Below are positions 48,523-58,326 of a DNA stretch of 64,000 bases, in pieces. The stretch covers positions 610,268-674,267 of the forward strand of contig NZ_FNQO01000001.1 of assembly GCF_900107725.1 (NCBI RefSeq), read 5' to 3'. Below the pieces are notes generated by a model that was given only the letters and a program-made list of their open reading frames with translations, was not told the origin of the DNA and did not search any database. The position numbers and the translations under genes are program-made. Every line of letters begins with the position of its first letter. Position 1 is the stretch's first letter. The stretch comes from Microbulbifer marinus. GTDB taxonomy: Bacteria; Pseudomonadota; Gammaproteobacteria; Pseudomonadales; Cellvibrionaceae.

Positions 48523-49524
48523 CCAGCGGATCATCAGTTCTTCGATCAGCAGCCGCTTGTTTGGGTTGGCGCCGCCCATCAATGCCTGGCGCCCCTGCAA
48601 CAGTTGGTCGTAAAAAGCGAACAGCGGGCGCAGGCTCTCTTCCCCTGCACCCGGCAAACGCTGCAACAGTCTCATGACCTGCTCGTCGGCGCTCAGGTCG
48701 CAACTGCGCGCACGCAGCATCTGTGCCAACCACTGCTGCCAAAACTGTAGCAGCTGGCTCAGCTCCACACCGTCGGCGGGGGTTTCCCAGCGGCCCGCCA
48801 GCGATACCGCGCTCGCACCGCCCTGCGCCAGCGCAGTCAGGTCGGCGAGAAACTGCTCGCGGGCCTCCCGCGCCTCCGGCTCTGCCAGTTCGAGTGCCAG
48901 CAGCGGTGCGCCGCCGGCCAGCGCCAGCGCGCGCCGCGCAGCCTGTCCATCCAGGCCGCCCTTTTCCAGCCAGCGCAATGCGGACTCCTCGGTCGGTGCC
49001 GGAAATGCGATGGACTGGCAGCGGCTCCGGATAGTCGGCAGCAGGCCCGCAGGGGAATCGGTAATCAGCAGGAATATCACCGAAGCCGCGGGCTCCTCGA
49101 GATTCTTCAGCAGCGCGTTGGCCGCATTGACGTTCATCGCCTCCGCCGGCGCCAGCCACACTACCCGCGCGCCTTCACGGCCGCTGGTGCGGCCGACAAA
49201 ACCGCCCAGCTGTCGGACCTGTTCCACCTTGAGCGGCCCACCGGGCTTTTCAGGCTCAACCCGCAGGAAATCCGGATGGGAGCCGGCCTGCCACAAACGG
49301 CAGCCACGGCACTGGCCGCAGGCCAGTCCTTCACGCGGCTGCTCACACAGAGACAGCGCGGCAAAGGCCTCGGCGAAACGCCGCTTGCCGAGGCCAGACT
49401 GACCACTCAGCAACAGTGCGTGCGGACAGCGGCCCGCTCGCCACTGCGCACCCAGGCGCTGCCACTGATCGGCCTGCCAGGGTAGCGGCGACGGTACGGT
49501 TGAATGTTCGGCGTTATCAGACAC
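48505..49524 (-). CDS. holB: DNA polymerase III delta' subunit
   Basis: This protein of about 339 residues belongs to the clamp loader. HALLLSGQSGLGKRRFAEAFA is the modified P-loop. CEQPREGLACGQCRGCRLW is the four-cysteine zinc site, and LLKNLEEPAASVIFLLIT and TIRSRCQ are sensor motifs. The start is uncertain: GTG 49524 (SDNAEHST) is preferred because homology begins shortly after. GTG 49578 in the same frame is possible, but neither has a strong ribosome-binding site. tmk lies 30-85 bases upstream. Confidence 0.9.
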   Translation of the reverse strand: MSDNAEHSTVPSPLPWQADQWQRLGAQWRAGRCPHALLLSGQSGLGKRRFAEAFAALSLCEQPREGLACGQCRGCRLWQAGSHPDFLRVEPEKPGGPLKVEQVRQLGGFVGRTSGREGARVVWLAPAEAMNVNAANALLKNLEEPAASVIFLLITDSPAGLLPTIRSRCQSIAFPAPTEESALRWLEKGGLDGQAARRALALAGGAPLLALELAEPEAREAREQFLADLTALAQGGASAVSLAGRWETPADGVELSQLLQFWQQWLAQMLRARSCDLSADEQVMRLLQRLPGAGEESLRPLFAFYDQLLQGRQALMGGANPNKRLLIEELMIRWAKLYA

Positions 49525-49608
49525 TTGGTTTCGTATGGTTATTAATTGGGGAAATTTGCTCCGCCCGGCAACTTTCACAAGGCGAATGCACCGGTACCGG
49601 GCGTCGTT

Positions 49609-50229
49609 CTAAATCAATTGTTCCAGCTGCTGGCGCAGCTGTTGCTGTACCTGCTCCAGTGGCCTGCCGGCATCGATCACCGCATAGCCAGCCGGATTGG
49701 CCTCTGCCCGCGCGCAATAGGCGGCGCGCACGCGCTGGAAAAAAGCCAGCTGCTCACTTTCAAAGCGGTCGGCAGCACCGGTATTTGCGGCCCGCTGCAG
49801 GCCCACCTCCGGATCCAGATCCAACAGCAGTACCTTGTCCGGTCGCAGGTCTCCCTGCACTGTTTGCTCCAGCTGCGCGATCAGGCCCCGGTCCAGCTCA
49901 CGACCGCCACCCTGGTAGGCGTAGGTGGCATCGGTGAAGCGGTCGCAGATCACCCAGTCGCCGCGCGCCAGCGCCGGTTTGATCACCTGTGCCAGGTGCT
50001 GCGCCCGCGCCGCAAACACCATCAGCAGTTCTGCCGTCGGATCCACGGCCTCCTCACGCTTGGCCAGCAGCAGTTCCCGCAGCTGTTCGGCCAGTGGGGT
50101 ACCGCCCGGCTCGCGGGTCTGCACAAAAGGGATGTCCCGCTCGCGCAGCCAATCGGTGACAAACTGCAAATTGGTGGATTTGCCCACCCCCTCGACACCT
50201 TCCAGGGTGATAAATTTTCCGCGTTGCAA
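49609..50229 (-). CDS. tmk: Thymidylate kinase
   Basis: This 206-residue dTMP kinase makes dTDP. The P-loop [10 protein letters not shown] is at residues 10-19, [14 protein letters not shown] is the DR/E-type LID-side motif, and [15 protein letters not shown] follows. The start is TTG 50229, with AAAGGA about 8 bases upstream. No other start codon exists before the conserved GKFITLEG. It begins 3 bases after the mltG stop. Confidence 0.94.
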   Translation of the reverse strand: MQRGKFITLEGVEGVGKSTNLQFVTDWLRERDIPFVQTREPGGTPLAEQLRELLLAKREEAVDPTAELLMVFAARAQHLAQVIKPALARGDWVICDRFTDATYAYQGGGRELDRGLIAQLEQTVQGDLRPDKVLLLDLDPEVGLQRAANTGAADRFESEQLAFFQRVRAAYCARAEANPAGYAVIDAGRPLEQVQQQLRQQLEQLI

Positions 50230-50231
50230 AA

Positions 50232-51296
50232 TCAGTTTCCTTTTGCCGGGCTGGAGCGGTAATCGGCGCGCCGCTTAAGCTGGTATTCGCGCACGGCCCG
50301 GTTGTGTTCGGTCAGAGTGGCGGAGAAGTGATGCGAGCCATCGCCCTTGCCGACGAAGTAGAGACTGTCCCCCGCCTTCGGGTTCAGCGCCGCGCGGATG
50401 GAGTCCCGTCCCGGCAGTGCAATGGGGGTGGGCGGCAGGCCGTTGATTACGTAGGTATTGTACGGGGTCGGCTGGCGCAGGTGCACCCGGGTCAGGTTGC
50501 CGTCAAAGTCTTCCCCGAGGCCATAGATGACCGTCGGATCCGTCTGCAGGCGCATGCCCTTGTTCAGGCGGCGAACGAAGACCCCGGCTATCTCGCTGCG
50601 CTCGGAAGGTTGGCCGGTTTCCTTCTCGATCAACGATGCCATGATCAGGGCCTCATAGGGGGAGTCGTATGGCAGGTTCTCATCCCGCGCCTGCCACTCC
50701 TGTTTCAGCACCTGTTGCATGCGCTCGTGTGCCTGGCGCAACAGCTCGATATCCGTCGTGCCGGAGCGGTAGATGTAGGTATCGGGGAATATCCACCCCT
50801 CGGCGCTATCTGCCGCCAGGCCGAGCGCATTGGTGGCGCTCTCGACGCTGCTACCCGCTTCAGACTTGACGATATTGCGCCCCGCGCGCACCTGGTCGAG
50901 TGCCTGGCGGAATGTCCACCCCTCCACGAGTGTCAGGCGATAACGGGTTACATCGCCCCGATTGAGGCGGGCGACCAGATCCATCGCGTTGCTGCCGTAG
51001 GGCAACAGGTATTCCCCGGCATGAATGCCGGTCTCCTCCTGCCAGTAGGCATAAGCGAGCACCACACGCGGCCATCTGATGACGCCCTCGTCGGCAAGAT
51101 CCCGCAACGCCCGCGACAGGTTGCTGCCGCTCGCGACTTCGAATCGCAGGCCGTCCTCGCCGACAGCAAGGGGTTGCACCAGGGCGGTTCGTGCCGCCCA
51201 CAGGCCGGCGCCCGCTGCCAGCACCAGTAAAAGGAGTCCGCCGGTGAGGTACCGCCAGATACGCTTTCGGGGCTTTGCTTGCTTTTTCTTCACCAC
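50232..51296 (-). CDS. mltG: Endolytic murein transglycosylase MltG
   Basis: This 354-residue MltG (YceG) cuts nascent glycan strands. There is a basic cytoplasmic tail, one membrane helix at about residues 13-35 ([22 protein letters not shown]), a LysM-like subdomain, and the catalytic domain with the glutamate in [15 protein letters not shown] and [12 protein letters not shown]. It starts at GTG 51296, overlapping the pabC end by 7 bases. It links cell-wall growth to the fatty acid and replication genes in the same operon. Confidence 0.93.
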   Translation of the reverse strand: MVKKKQAKPRKRIWRYLTGGLLLLVLAAGAGLWAARTALVQPLAVGEDGLRFEVASGSNLSRALRDLADEGVIRWPRVVLAYAYWQEETGIHAGEYLLPYGSNAMDLVARLNRGDVTRYRLTLVEGWTFRQALDQVRAGRNIVKSEAGSSVESATNALGLAADSAEGWIFPDTYIYRSGTTDIELLRQAHERMQQVLKQEWQARDENLPYDSPYEALIMASLIEKETGQPSERSEIAGVFVRRLNKGMRLQTDPTVIYGLGEDFDGNLTRVHLRQPTPYNTYVINGLPPTPIALPGRDSIRAALNPKAGDSLYFVGKGDGSHHFSATLTEHNRAVREYQLKRRADYRSSPAKGN

Positions 51297-52060
51297 AATT
51301 CTTCCGCAATCAACTGCTGTAACCGCCGCACTTCAGGGCCACGAGGCCAGCGGCAAATGCCAATCAACTCTGTCACCGGCATCACGCCGCGCACGCTGTT
51401 GCAGAGGGCCACTTCCTCCGCCGCGCAGAGATCCTCGAGGTCCATGTCTGTCTCGGTCAGCGCAACACGCCGTCCCAGCCAGTCACGCATGACTCCACGG
51501 ACACCACAACGGTGCAGGTCCGGCGTCAGCCAACGACCATCTCGCCAGGCGAGGAGGTTGCACCTCAGGCTCTCGATCACCCTGCCCTCGCTATCCCGCA
51601 ACAGTCCGTCGACGGTTGGTCCGGCCGGTAATTCGCTATTGGCGCGATTATATCGCGTCCGCTGCAGTGATTTGCAGCCGGGATTGGCAGTTTCGGCAAT
51701 TGGCAGCCGGGTCCGGCAGGGGAAAAGGCGGGCCCCCTTCTCCAGCGCTGGTGTCGGCTCCAGCGGCACAACCCCCAGGTCCCACTGCGGGAGCCCATCG
51801 ACCAGCCCCCGGCGCAGGCGCATTTTGGCGGACTCGAGCGGACATGCTGCGGCCGCCTGCGCTACCACGGTGTCCATTTCGATCAGTTGCCGGGCGTTTA
51901 TGTGCCCGCCTCGTTGCAGGCGCTGGCGGTGCAGGGGCCACAGCGGCACTTCACCGCGCTGACAGCGCATCGTCTCCAGCAACCCATCGGAATAGGCATG
52001 GTCCGGGGGCAATGAGGATACGGGGACGCCGTTTAGAAAGAATTGCGGGAGCTGGGACAT
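51290..52060 (-). CDS. pabC: Aminodeoxychorismate lyase
   Basis: This 256-residue PLP fold-type IV lyase releases 4-aminobenzoate and pyruvate. The PLP lysine is in CKSLQRTRYNRA, the cofactor carboxylate is in VIESLRCNLLAWRDG, and RRGLVDGLPQ follows the family. Some positions are less typical than in E. coli PabC (for example CNLLAW for the usual SNLFW), so substrate use should be treated with mild caution. ATG 52060 has GAGGGA 4-9 bases upstream. It supplies folate synthesis with the distant pabB. Confidence 0.88.
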   Translation of the reverse strand: MSQLPQFFLNGVPVSSLPPDHAYSDGLLETMRCQRGEVPLWPLHRQRLQRGGHINARQLIEMDTVVAQAAAACPLESAKMRLRRGLVDGLPQWDLGVVPLEPTPALEKGARLFPCRTRLPIAETANPGCKSLQRTRYNRANSELPAGPTVDGLLRDSEGRVIESLRCNLLAWRDGRWLTPDLHRCGVRGVMRDWLGRRVALTETDMDLEDLCAAEEVALCNSVRGVMPVTELIGICRWPRGPEVRRLQQLIAEELW

Positions 52061-52109
52061 GCTTCCCTCGAGAAGAGATGTGCCCGCCAGCACGGCGGGC
52101 ACAGGGGGA

Positions 52110-53351
52110 TCAGACGCGCTTAAAGATCAGCGAGCCGTTGGTGCCACCGAAACCGAAGGAATTGGAAAGTGCAGCTTCGATGCTGACCTCCTGAGTTTCC
52201 ATGGGTACCAGGTTGATACCGTTGCAGGCCTCGTCCGGGTTTTCCAGGTTGATGGTCGGCGGCGCTACCTGGTCGCGCAGCGCCAGTACCGAGAAAATCG
52301 CCTCGATAGCACCGGCGGCACCCAGCAGGTGACCGGTCATGGACTTGGTCGAACTGACGGCCAGCTTGTCTGCAGCGCCACCGAAGACGGAGTGCACCGC
52401 CTTGATTTCCGCCTTGTCACCCAGCGGCGTGGAAGTACCGTGGGCATTGATGTACTGAACACCCTCCGGCGACAGCGCCGCATCGTTGAGCGCATTCTGC
52501 ATGGACAGAGCCGCACCGGCACCGTCTTCGGGCGGCGATGTCATATGGTGCGCATCGCCGCTCATGCCGAAACCGCTCAGTTCCGCGTAAATCTTTGCTC
52601 CGCGCGCCTTGGCGCGCTCGTATTCTTCCAGCACCAGCACGCCGGCGCCCTCTCCGAGCACGAAGCCGTCGCGATCCCGATCCCAGGGGCGACTTGCTGC
52701 CTGCGGGTCATCGTTGCGCGTTGACAGTGCGCGTGCCGCGCAGAAACCGCCCAGGCCAACCGGGGTCGTTACCATCTCGGCACCGCCACATACCATCACA
52801 TCGGCATCGCCGTACTGAATCGAACGCATACCCAAACCGATGGCATGAGTGCCCGTAGTACAGGCAGTGGTTGTCGAAAGGTTCGGCCCCTTCATGCCGT
52901 ACTTGATTGACAGGTTGCCGGCGACCATATTGATGATGGCGCCCGGCACAAAGAAGGGGGATACGCGGCGCGGGCCCTTTTCAGCGATCAACAAGGCATT
53001 GTTTTCGATCGCCTGGATACCACCCATACCGGAACCAATGCAGGCGCCGATACGCGGCGCATCCTGCTCGCTCACTTCGAGACCGCTGTCTTCCATGGCC
53101 TGAATCGCCGCCACCAAGCCATATTGTAGAAACACGTCCATCTTGCGCGCTTCTTTTTCCGGCATATAGGGCGTTGGATCGAAGTTCTTCACCGTAGCCG
53201 CAAAGCGGGTGGAAAACGCCGATACATCAAAGGTTTCAATCGGTGCTGCACCACTGGTGCCCGCGAGGACGGCTGACCAGGTCTCACCCAGGGTATTGCC
53301 CAGCGGGCTCACCATGCCCATCCCGGTTACAACAACTCTTCTACGCGACAC
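52110..53351 (-). CDS. fabF: 3-oxoacyl-ACP synthase II
   Basis: This 413-residue KAS II elongates acyl-ACP. The catalytic C164 is in [10 protein letters not shown], with histidines in NAHGTST and [13 protein letters not shown] 53351 has GGGGGAA upstream and gives the exact length of E. coli FabF; the ORF continues upstream without conservation. It follows acpP after a 193-base gap that contains a hairpin and may allow separate control of the two. Confidence 0.96.
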   Translation of the reverse strand: MSRRRVVVTGMGMVSPLGNTLGETWSAVLAGTSGAAPIETFDVSAFSTRFAATVKNFDPTPYMPEKEARKMDVFLQYGLVAAIQAMEDSGLEVSEQDAPRIGACIGSGMGGIQAIENNALLIAEKGPRRVSPFFVPGAIINMVAGNLSIKYGMKGPNLSTTTACTTGTHAIGLGMRSIQYGDADVMVCGGAEMVTTPVGLGGFCAARALSTRNDDPQAASRPWDRDRDGFVLGEGAGVLVLEEYERAKARGAKIYAELSGFGMSGDAHHMTSPPEDGAGAALSMQNALNDAALSPEGVQYINAHGTSTPLGDKAEIKAVHSVFGGAADKLAVSSTKSMTGHLLGAAGAIEAIFSVLALRDQVAPPTINLENPDEACNGINLVPMETQEVSIEAALSNSFGFGGTNGSLIFKRV

Positions 53352-53451
53352 TCGTATTCCCCCGAAATTCTTTACTGCCTGCTGACAAAATCCTATCGAT
53401 GTCACCGAACAAAGCCGGTGTCAGCAGTCACATTTCCAAAGAGCCAATAAA

Positions 53452-53486
53452 AGGAGAGCCGTACTATGCGACATAGACGGCTCTCA
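53452..53486 (-). terminator. Hairpin after acpP, probable partial terminator
   Basis: GAGAGCCGT / ACGGCTCTC with an inner CTATG / CATAG stem forms a long hairpin with a one-base bulge. On the minus strand CCTTTTA follows. It would let the abundant acpP message end before fabF. Confidence 0.6.
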
Positions 53487-53544
53487 CAATTCATCTGGTT
53501 ACGGATAGCAAGCGGCTATCCGAACCTAAACTACCCAGCGGGGA

Positions 53545-53781
53545 TTAACCAAGGTTTTCCTTGATGTAATCGATAGCCAGCTGAACAGTAGTAATTTTCT
53601 CGGCTTCTTCGTCGGGAATTTCAGTTTCGAATTCCTCTTCCAGAGCCATTACCAACTCAACTGTGTCGAGGGAGTCAGCGCCCAGATCTTCAACAAAAGA
53701 GGCTTCAGGCTTAACGTCTTCTTCCTTCACGCCCAGTTGTTCAGCAACGATCTTTTTAACGCGCTCTTCAATGCTGCTCAT
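53545..53781 (-). CDS. acpP: Acyl carrier protein
   Basis: This 78-residue acidic ACP has the phosphopantetheine site S37 in [11 protein letters not shown]. The sequence is very close to E. coli AcpP in layout ([17 protein letters not shown]). It carries growing acyl chains for the Fab enzymes around it. A 224-base AT-rich gap upstream, larger than others in the cluster, probably holds a strong promoter of its own. Confidence 0.97.
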   Translation of the reverse strand: MSSIEERVKKIVAEQLGVKEEDVKPEASFVEDLGADSLDTVELVMALEEEFETEIPDEEAEKITTVQLAIDYIKENLG

Positions 53782-54005
53782 GATTCAATTTAACTCCTAG
53801 TGGATAAAAATCTGTTGTAGTCGTTGTTGTTATTTCGCCGCATTGAGTTGCGGAGATAACGACCGGCTCACACAGCTTCTGGTTAATGCGAGGCGGCATT
53901 GTACCCCAACTTTTTCGGGATGTAATGCGCAGCCTTTCAAGACCACAAGCCAGAATAGAAAAAACTTTTAAATCAATAGCTTAGAGAACTTTTTGCGGAA
54001 AATTC

Positions 54006-54761
54006 TCACGCCATATACATGCCGCCATTCACATGGATGGTCTCACCGGTGACATACCCACCGGCGTCACTGGCCAAAAATGCAACAACCGATGCGATCT
54101 CTTCCGGCGCCCCCAGGCGTCCCAGAGGGATCTTGCTCATCAGCGCTTCCCGCTGCGCTTCCGGCAGGACTTTGGTCATGTCGGTATCAATAAAGCCGGG
54201 CGCCACGGTGTTCACCGTAATGCCGCGGGAACCGACTTCCGCCGCCAGTGAGCGCGCGAAACCGGCCACACCCGCCTTGGTCGCAGCATAGTTGCTCTGT
54301 CCGGCGTTACCCATACTGCCGACCACGGAACTGATATTGATGATACGGCCCCAGCGCGCCTTGGTCATATCCCGCAGGCAGGCCTTGGTCACACGATAGA
54401 CGGCAGACAAGTTGGTATCGATGACCGAATCCCACTCCTCGTCCTTCATGCGCATCAGCAGATTGTCTTTAGTGATACCGGCGTTATTGACCAGAATAGT
54501 CGGCGCGCCGAATTCAGTCTTGGCGGATTGCAGCAGCTCGGCCAGGCTTTCCGCGCTGGTTACATCCAGGACCTTGCCTGCGCCCGCGATACCCTTTTCC
54601 GCAAAGCGCGCGCTGATCTTCTCGGCACCCGCTGCACTGGTAGCGGTTCCGATTACTGTGGCGCCGAGACTGCCGAGCGTGTCGGCAATGGCCGCGCCGA
54701 TGCCGCGGCTGGCGCCGGTGACCAGTGCCACCTTGTCATTCAGGGAAGTTGTTAGTGTCAT
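54006..54761 (-). CDS. fabG: 3-oxoacyl-ACP reductase
   Basis: This 251-residue short-chain dehydrogenase uses NADPH to reduce 3-oxoacyl-ACP. VTGASRGIG is the cofactor loop, NNAGIT the structural motif, and ISSVVGSMGNAGQSNYAATKAG holds the Ser-Tyr-Lys catalytic set. ATG 54761 has GGAG 6 bases ahead; the frame's first ATG at 54785 adds unconserved residues. It lies between fabD and acpP in the standard order. Confidence 0.96.
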   Translation of the reverse strand: MTLTTSLNDKVALVTGASRGIGAAIADTLGSLGATVIGTATSAAGAEKISARFAEKGIAGAGKVLDVTSAESLAELLQSAKTEFGAPTILVNNAGITKDNLLMRMKDEEWDSVIDTNLSAVYRVTKACLRDMTKARWGRIINISSVVGSMGNAGQSNYAATKAGVAGFARSLAAEVGSRGITVNTVAPGFIDTDMTKVLPEAQREALMSKIPLGRLGAPEEIASVVAFLASDAGGYVTGETIHVNGGMYMA

Positions 54762-54809
54762 TGTTGCTCCACGTAAATTCGGCAAAAGGCAAATTCGCCA
54801 ATATCGCGC

Positions 54810-55754
54810 TTATCCGGCGGTAGCCAGTAAAGCCTCATTCAATTGCGCCGGCGCGTCGATAGTGTGGCTGTTCAAGCCGCGGTCGATGCGCTTGGCCAGC
54901 CCGGCCAGCACCTTGCCGGGCCCGCATTCCACCAGCTGCTCGACGCCGGATGCCGCCATCGCCTGTACACAGGCGGTCCAGCGCACCGGGCTGTAGATCT
55001 GCTCGATCATCAGAGCCTTGATCGCTGCCGGATCGGGCTCGGGCCTGGCGTGCACATTGTGAATAACCGGGATTTCAGGGGCGTGAAAAACGGTCGCTTC
55101 TATCTGCGGAGCCAGCTTCTCTGCCGCCGGGCGCATCAGTTCGGTATGGAACGGCGCACTGACCGGCAGCGGCATGGCGCGCTTCGCGCCCGCGGCCTTG
55201 CAGGCTTCGATCGCCCGGTCGACTGCGGCACTGCTGCCCGCGATAACGACCTGGCCCGGAGAGTTGTAATTGACCGCTGCCACCACTTCGCCCTGGGCAG
55301 CTTCCGCACAGGCAGACTCCACCGCGGCGTCATCGAGACCGATCACCGCTGCCATAGCACCCTGCCCCGCCGGCACCGCTTCCTGCATCAGGCGGCCGCG
55401 TTCACGCACCAGTCGTACCGCGTCAGTAAAGGCCAGCGTGCCGGCACACACGAGGGCGGACCACTCGCCGAGACTGTGGCCCGCCATCAGTGCCGGATGG
55501 GCACCGCCGCGAGCACACCAAACCCGGTACAGCGCGACACTTGCGGTCAGCAGCAGTGGCTGGGTGCGTTCGGTTAGGTTGATATCCGCCTGCTCGCCGG
55601 TCTGGCACAGGTCCCAGAGGTCATAGCCGAGCACATTGGACGCCTCGGCAAATGTCGCATGAATTTCGGGAAATTCGGCGGCGGCGTCTGCCAGCATGCC
55701 AATCTGCTGGGAGCCCTGGCCGGGAAAGACGAATGCGAGCCTTGCATTAGTCAT
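54810..55754 (-). CDS. fabD: Malonyl-CoA:ACP transacylase
   Basis: This 314-residue transacylase loads malonate onto ACP. FVFPGQGSQQIGM comes at the N terminus, the nucleophile S94 is in GHSLGEW, and the histidine follows in PVSAPFHTELM. The start is ATG 55754. It lies 48 bases upstream of fabG. Confidence 0.96.
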   Translation of the reverse strand: MTNARLAFVFPGQGSQQIGMLADAAAEFPEIHATFAEASNVLGYDLWDLCQTGEQADINLTERTQPLLLTASVALYRVWCARGGAHPALMAGHSLGEWSALVCAGTLAFTDAVRLVRERGRLMQEAVPAGQGAMAAVIGLDDAAVESACAEAAQGEVVAAVNYNSPGQVVIAGSSAAVDRAIEACKAAGAKRAMPLPVSAPFHTELMRPAAEKLAPQIEATVFHAPEIPVIHNVHARPEPDPAAIKALMIEQIYSPVRWTACVQAMAASGVEQLVECGPGKVLAGLAKRIDRGLNSHTIDAPAQLNEALLATAG

Positions 55755-55801
55755 GGCACATCCTTAAAAAAACTGGTTTGCAGTATTTGGAGAGGAGTGG
55801 C

Positions 55802-56815
55802 TTACGCCTGCGCCATCGCCTGGCCAACCCGAGCAGCCAGGTCCGCCTCGGCGCATTCTTTGGCGGTGATCATGGCCCGGTAAAATGCCTCACTACTGGC
55901 ACCACCATGGCTTTTGATCACATTACCTTTCACCCCTAAAAAGCTGGCGCCATTATAGCGGGCGGGTTCCACCTGTGTGCGCCATTTTCGCAACAGCTTT
56001 ATGGCTAACTGGCCAAAAAAGCGCTTAAAATAACCACTTTTCTCGATGGTGAACGCTTTTTGACCCATTAGTCGAATCACGCCCTCTGCGGACTTCATCG
56101 CCACATTACCCATCAAACCATCACAGACTACGACGTCGACGACACCGGTAAAAATATCGTGCCCCTCGACGAAGCCAGCGTAGTCGATTTTTGCATCCCA
56201 CTCTAAGAGTTCTGCCGCCTGGCGGATCTCTTCCGTACCCTTGTGTGGTTCCGCGCCGATATTCAGCAGAGCCACCTTCAGATCCCGCTTGCCGGTGTGG
56301 ACCCGCTGGGCCTCGATACCCATGCGCGCAAACTGCAGCAGGTCTTCGGCACTGCAGTCGATGTTGGCTCCCAGATCCAGCAAAAAGCACGAACCCCGCT
56401 CCGTCGGCAGGGATTTACCCAGAGCCGGCTTTCGCACACCCTCGATGTTGCCGAGAATACTGCGACTCAGGGCCAACAGCGCGCCGGTATTGCCGGAGGT
56501 GACCATTGCCTGCACTTCACCTTTAGCTACGGCTTGCAGTGCCAGCGCCATGGAGGATTCGCGCTTGTGGCGCAGGGCGTGCAGTGGATTACAGTTTTGG
56601 GTAATGACCTGCTCGCAGGGCACAATTTCGAGCCGGCCGCTCAGCTGGGGCTGGCGCTCCGCGTCGATCAGGCTCTGGAGTTGGGTGCGAGGGCCGAATA
56701 GCTTCAGCTCTGCTTCGGGGAATTTTTTGAGGAATCTTATACAGGCCGGAACGACAGAGCGGGGACCTAAGTCCCCGCCCATCGCATCCACGGCCAATCG
56801 CAATTGGCTGGACAA
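55802..56815 (-). CDS. plsX: Phosphate acyltransferase PlsX
   Basis: This 337-residue PlsX turns acyl-ACP into acyl phosphate for phospholipid synthesis. LAVDAMGGDLGPRSVVPA, GNTGALLALSR and GAEPHKGTEEIRQAAELL are diagnostic. Translation starts at TTG 56815 (or a TTG 4 codons on); there is no ATG before the conserved block. GAAGAG about 8 bases upstream overlaps the end of rpmF. The rpmF-plsX coupling is conserved in many bacteria. Confidence 0.95.
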   Translation of the reverse strand: MSSQLRLAVDAMGGDLGPRSVVPACIRFLKKFPEAELKLFGPRTQLQSLIDAERQPQLSGRLEIVPCEQVITQNCNPLHALRHKRESSMALALQAVAKGEVQAMVTSGNTGALLALSRSILGNIEGVRKPALGKSLPTERGSCFLLDLGANIDCSAEDLLQFARMGIEAQRVHTGKRDLKVALLNIGAEPHKGTEEIRQAAELLEWDAKIDYAGFVEGHDIFTGVVDVVVCDGLMGNVAMKSAEGVIRLMGQKAFTIEKSGYFKRFFGQLAIKLLRKWRTQVEPARYNGASFLGVKGNVIKSHGGASSEAFYRAMITAKECAEADLAARVGQAMAQA

Positions 56816-56818
56816 AGT

Positions 56819-57010
56819 TTACTCTTCTTCAGAGCCGCCGACTTCGATCACCTTGCGACCGCGGTAGAAACCGTCTTTGGTCACGTGGTGACGACGGTGC
56901 TTCTCACCGGTAGTCGGATCGACGGACAGGGTCGCACCGGCGCCCAGGGCGTCGTGAGAGCGACGCATACCGCGACGGGAACGTGTCTTTTTGTTTTGCT
57001 GAACAGCCAT
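56819..57010 (-). CDS. rpmF: Ribosomal protein L32
   Basis: This 63-residue basic protein has the L32 N terminus [20 protein letters not shown] and an acidic tail GGSEEE. The zinc-binding cysteines of some L32 forms are absent, so it is the C-minus type. ATG 57010 has GGAGC upstream. Its stop is 3 bases before the plsX start. Confidence 0.96.
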   Translation of the reverse strand: MAVQQNKKTRSRRGMRRSHDALGAGATLSVDPTTGEKHRRHHVTKDGFYRGRKVIEVGGSEEE

Positions 57011-57084
57011 GGCTTGCTCCTAAAATAAACAAATTACACTGGAACCGGGGCGCCTACCGGCGAGCCCAAACTCATCGAACCGCC

Positions 57085-57627
57085 TTACGACTTCTTCGAT
57101 GAACCCTTCAACTGTTCCAGCACTTTAAAGGGGTTTTCCCGCTGCTCACCTGACTCATCGGTTTTCTCCCCGAACTGGAAGCGGTCGCGGGCGACACACT
57201 CCTGCTCGTGGTAGGCCACCATTGGCAGGTTGAGCAAAATCTCATCTTCGAGTACCTGGTACAGATTCAGCTCATCGCTGTCCTGCACCACCGGATCCAA
57301 ATTCTTGGGCAGCGCTTTGCCCTGCTCTTCGGACCACACAATTCCCCAGCGGAATTCCGCCTCGACCTGTTCGGGCATCGGCTGCAGGCAACGCTGGCAC
57401 TCAAGCTGCACGTCGCAGTGCAATTTGCCGCTCACCGTCAGATGGCCCTGCAGGTCCCGCCCGAACTGGAGCTCGGCACGGATATCCCCATCGATCGATT
57501 CCACCGCCGCATTCAGTCGCTCCAGCGACTCGTGCGGCAGTATGCCGATCAATTGCTGCTCGCGCTGCACCAGTTTGCGTGCGTCTACGCTCTTGGGAAG
57601 CGCTGCTGTGGAGGGGGGTATCGACAT
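57085..57627 (-). CDS. yceD: YceD/DUF177 family protein
   Basis: This 180-residue DUF177 protein is always next to rpmF. E. coli YceD is linked to 23S rRNA accumulation. The LECQRCLQPMPEQVEAEFRW block holds the C-x2-C pair and is diagnostic, as is the LNLYQVLEDEILLNLPMVAYHEQEC region. It stands first in the minus-strand ribosome/lipid operon, divergent from maf across 105 bases, where the operon promoter should lie. Confidence 0.93.
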   Translation of the reverse strand: MSIPPSTAALPKSVDARKLVQREQQLIGILPHESLERLNAAVESIDGDIRAELQFGRDLQGHLTVSGKLHCDVQLECQRCLQPMPEQVEAEFRWGIVWSEEQGKALPKNLDPVVQDSDELNLYQVLEDEILLNLPMVAYHEQECVARDRFQFGEKTDESGEQRENPFKVLEQLKGSSKKS

Positions 57628-57732
57628 AAGCGCGCAATTCTATGGACAAGCCCCACCCTTGTCAAAACAATTCAACCGCCGCAGTATCGGGCTTTTCAAT
57701 GGCATTCCACCACAACCTGCGGACCCGTTTTT

Positions 57733-58326
57733 ATGGCTCGCTCTTTGATTCTAGCTTCAAGCTCCCCCTACCGAAGCGCACTACTCAAACAGCTGCAGCT
57801 GCCCTTCGATTGTGCATCCCCACATATAAATGAAGAAGCATTGCCCGGCGAGCAACCGGCGGCGCTAGCGCGCCGCCTGGCAAAGGAAAAAGCGCTCGCC
57901 GTGGCGCCCGCCTTCCCAGACGCACTGATCATCGGTTCAGACCAGGTGGCGGAGTGCGCCGGCCGCGCCCTCGGCAAGCCCGGCGGGCGCGAGCGCGCGA
58001 TAGCGCAGCTTGAATCCTGCAGCGGCAGGAAGGTCCATTTCCATACCGGCATCAGTGTATTGGACGCTGCCAATGGTGAGCAGCGCACCGCGGTCGAGAC
58101 TTTCACCGTTCACTTCAGGGAACTAAGCCCGCAGCAGATCCGATCCTACATAGAGCGCGAAACTCCTTACGATTGCGCCGGCTCCTTCAAGGTCGAAGGG
58201 TTGGGAATCGCTCTTTTCGAAAAAATGGAAGGATCAGACATGAATTCACTGATCGGACTTCCACTAATTCGACTGGTGGACCTGTTACAGGAATTCGGTG
58301 TCGACCCGCTGGCCGCCGGCGACTAA
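57733..58326 (+). CDS. maf: Maf-type nucleoside triphosphate pyrophosphatase (YceF subfamily)
   Basis: This 197-residue Maf protein hydrolyses modified or non-canonical nucleotides; the YceF subgroup prefers 7-methyl-GTP. ILASSSPYRSALLKQLQLPF is the N-terminal loop, IIGSDQVAECAG the acidic site, and YDCAGSFKVEGLGIALFEKMEGSDMNSLIGLPL the C-terminal signature. ATG 57733 is the only sensible start but has no ribosome-binding site, so initiation may be weak or leaderless. It ends 4 bases inside the convergent HAD gene. Confidence 0.93.
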   Translation: MARSLILASSSPYRSALLKQLQLPFDCASPHINEEALPGEQPAALARRLAKEKALAVAPAFPDALIIGSDQVAECAGRALGKPGGRERAIAQLESCSGRKVHFHTGISVLDAANGEQRTAVETFTVHFRELSPQQIRSYIERETPYDCAGSFKVEGLGIALFEKMEGSDMNSLIGLPLIRLVDLLQEFGVDPLAAGD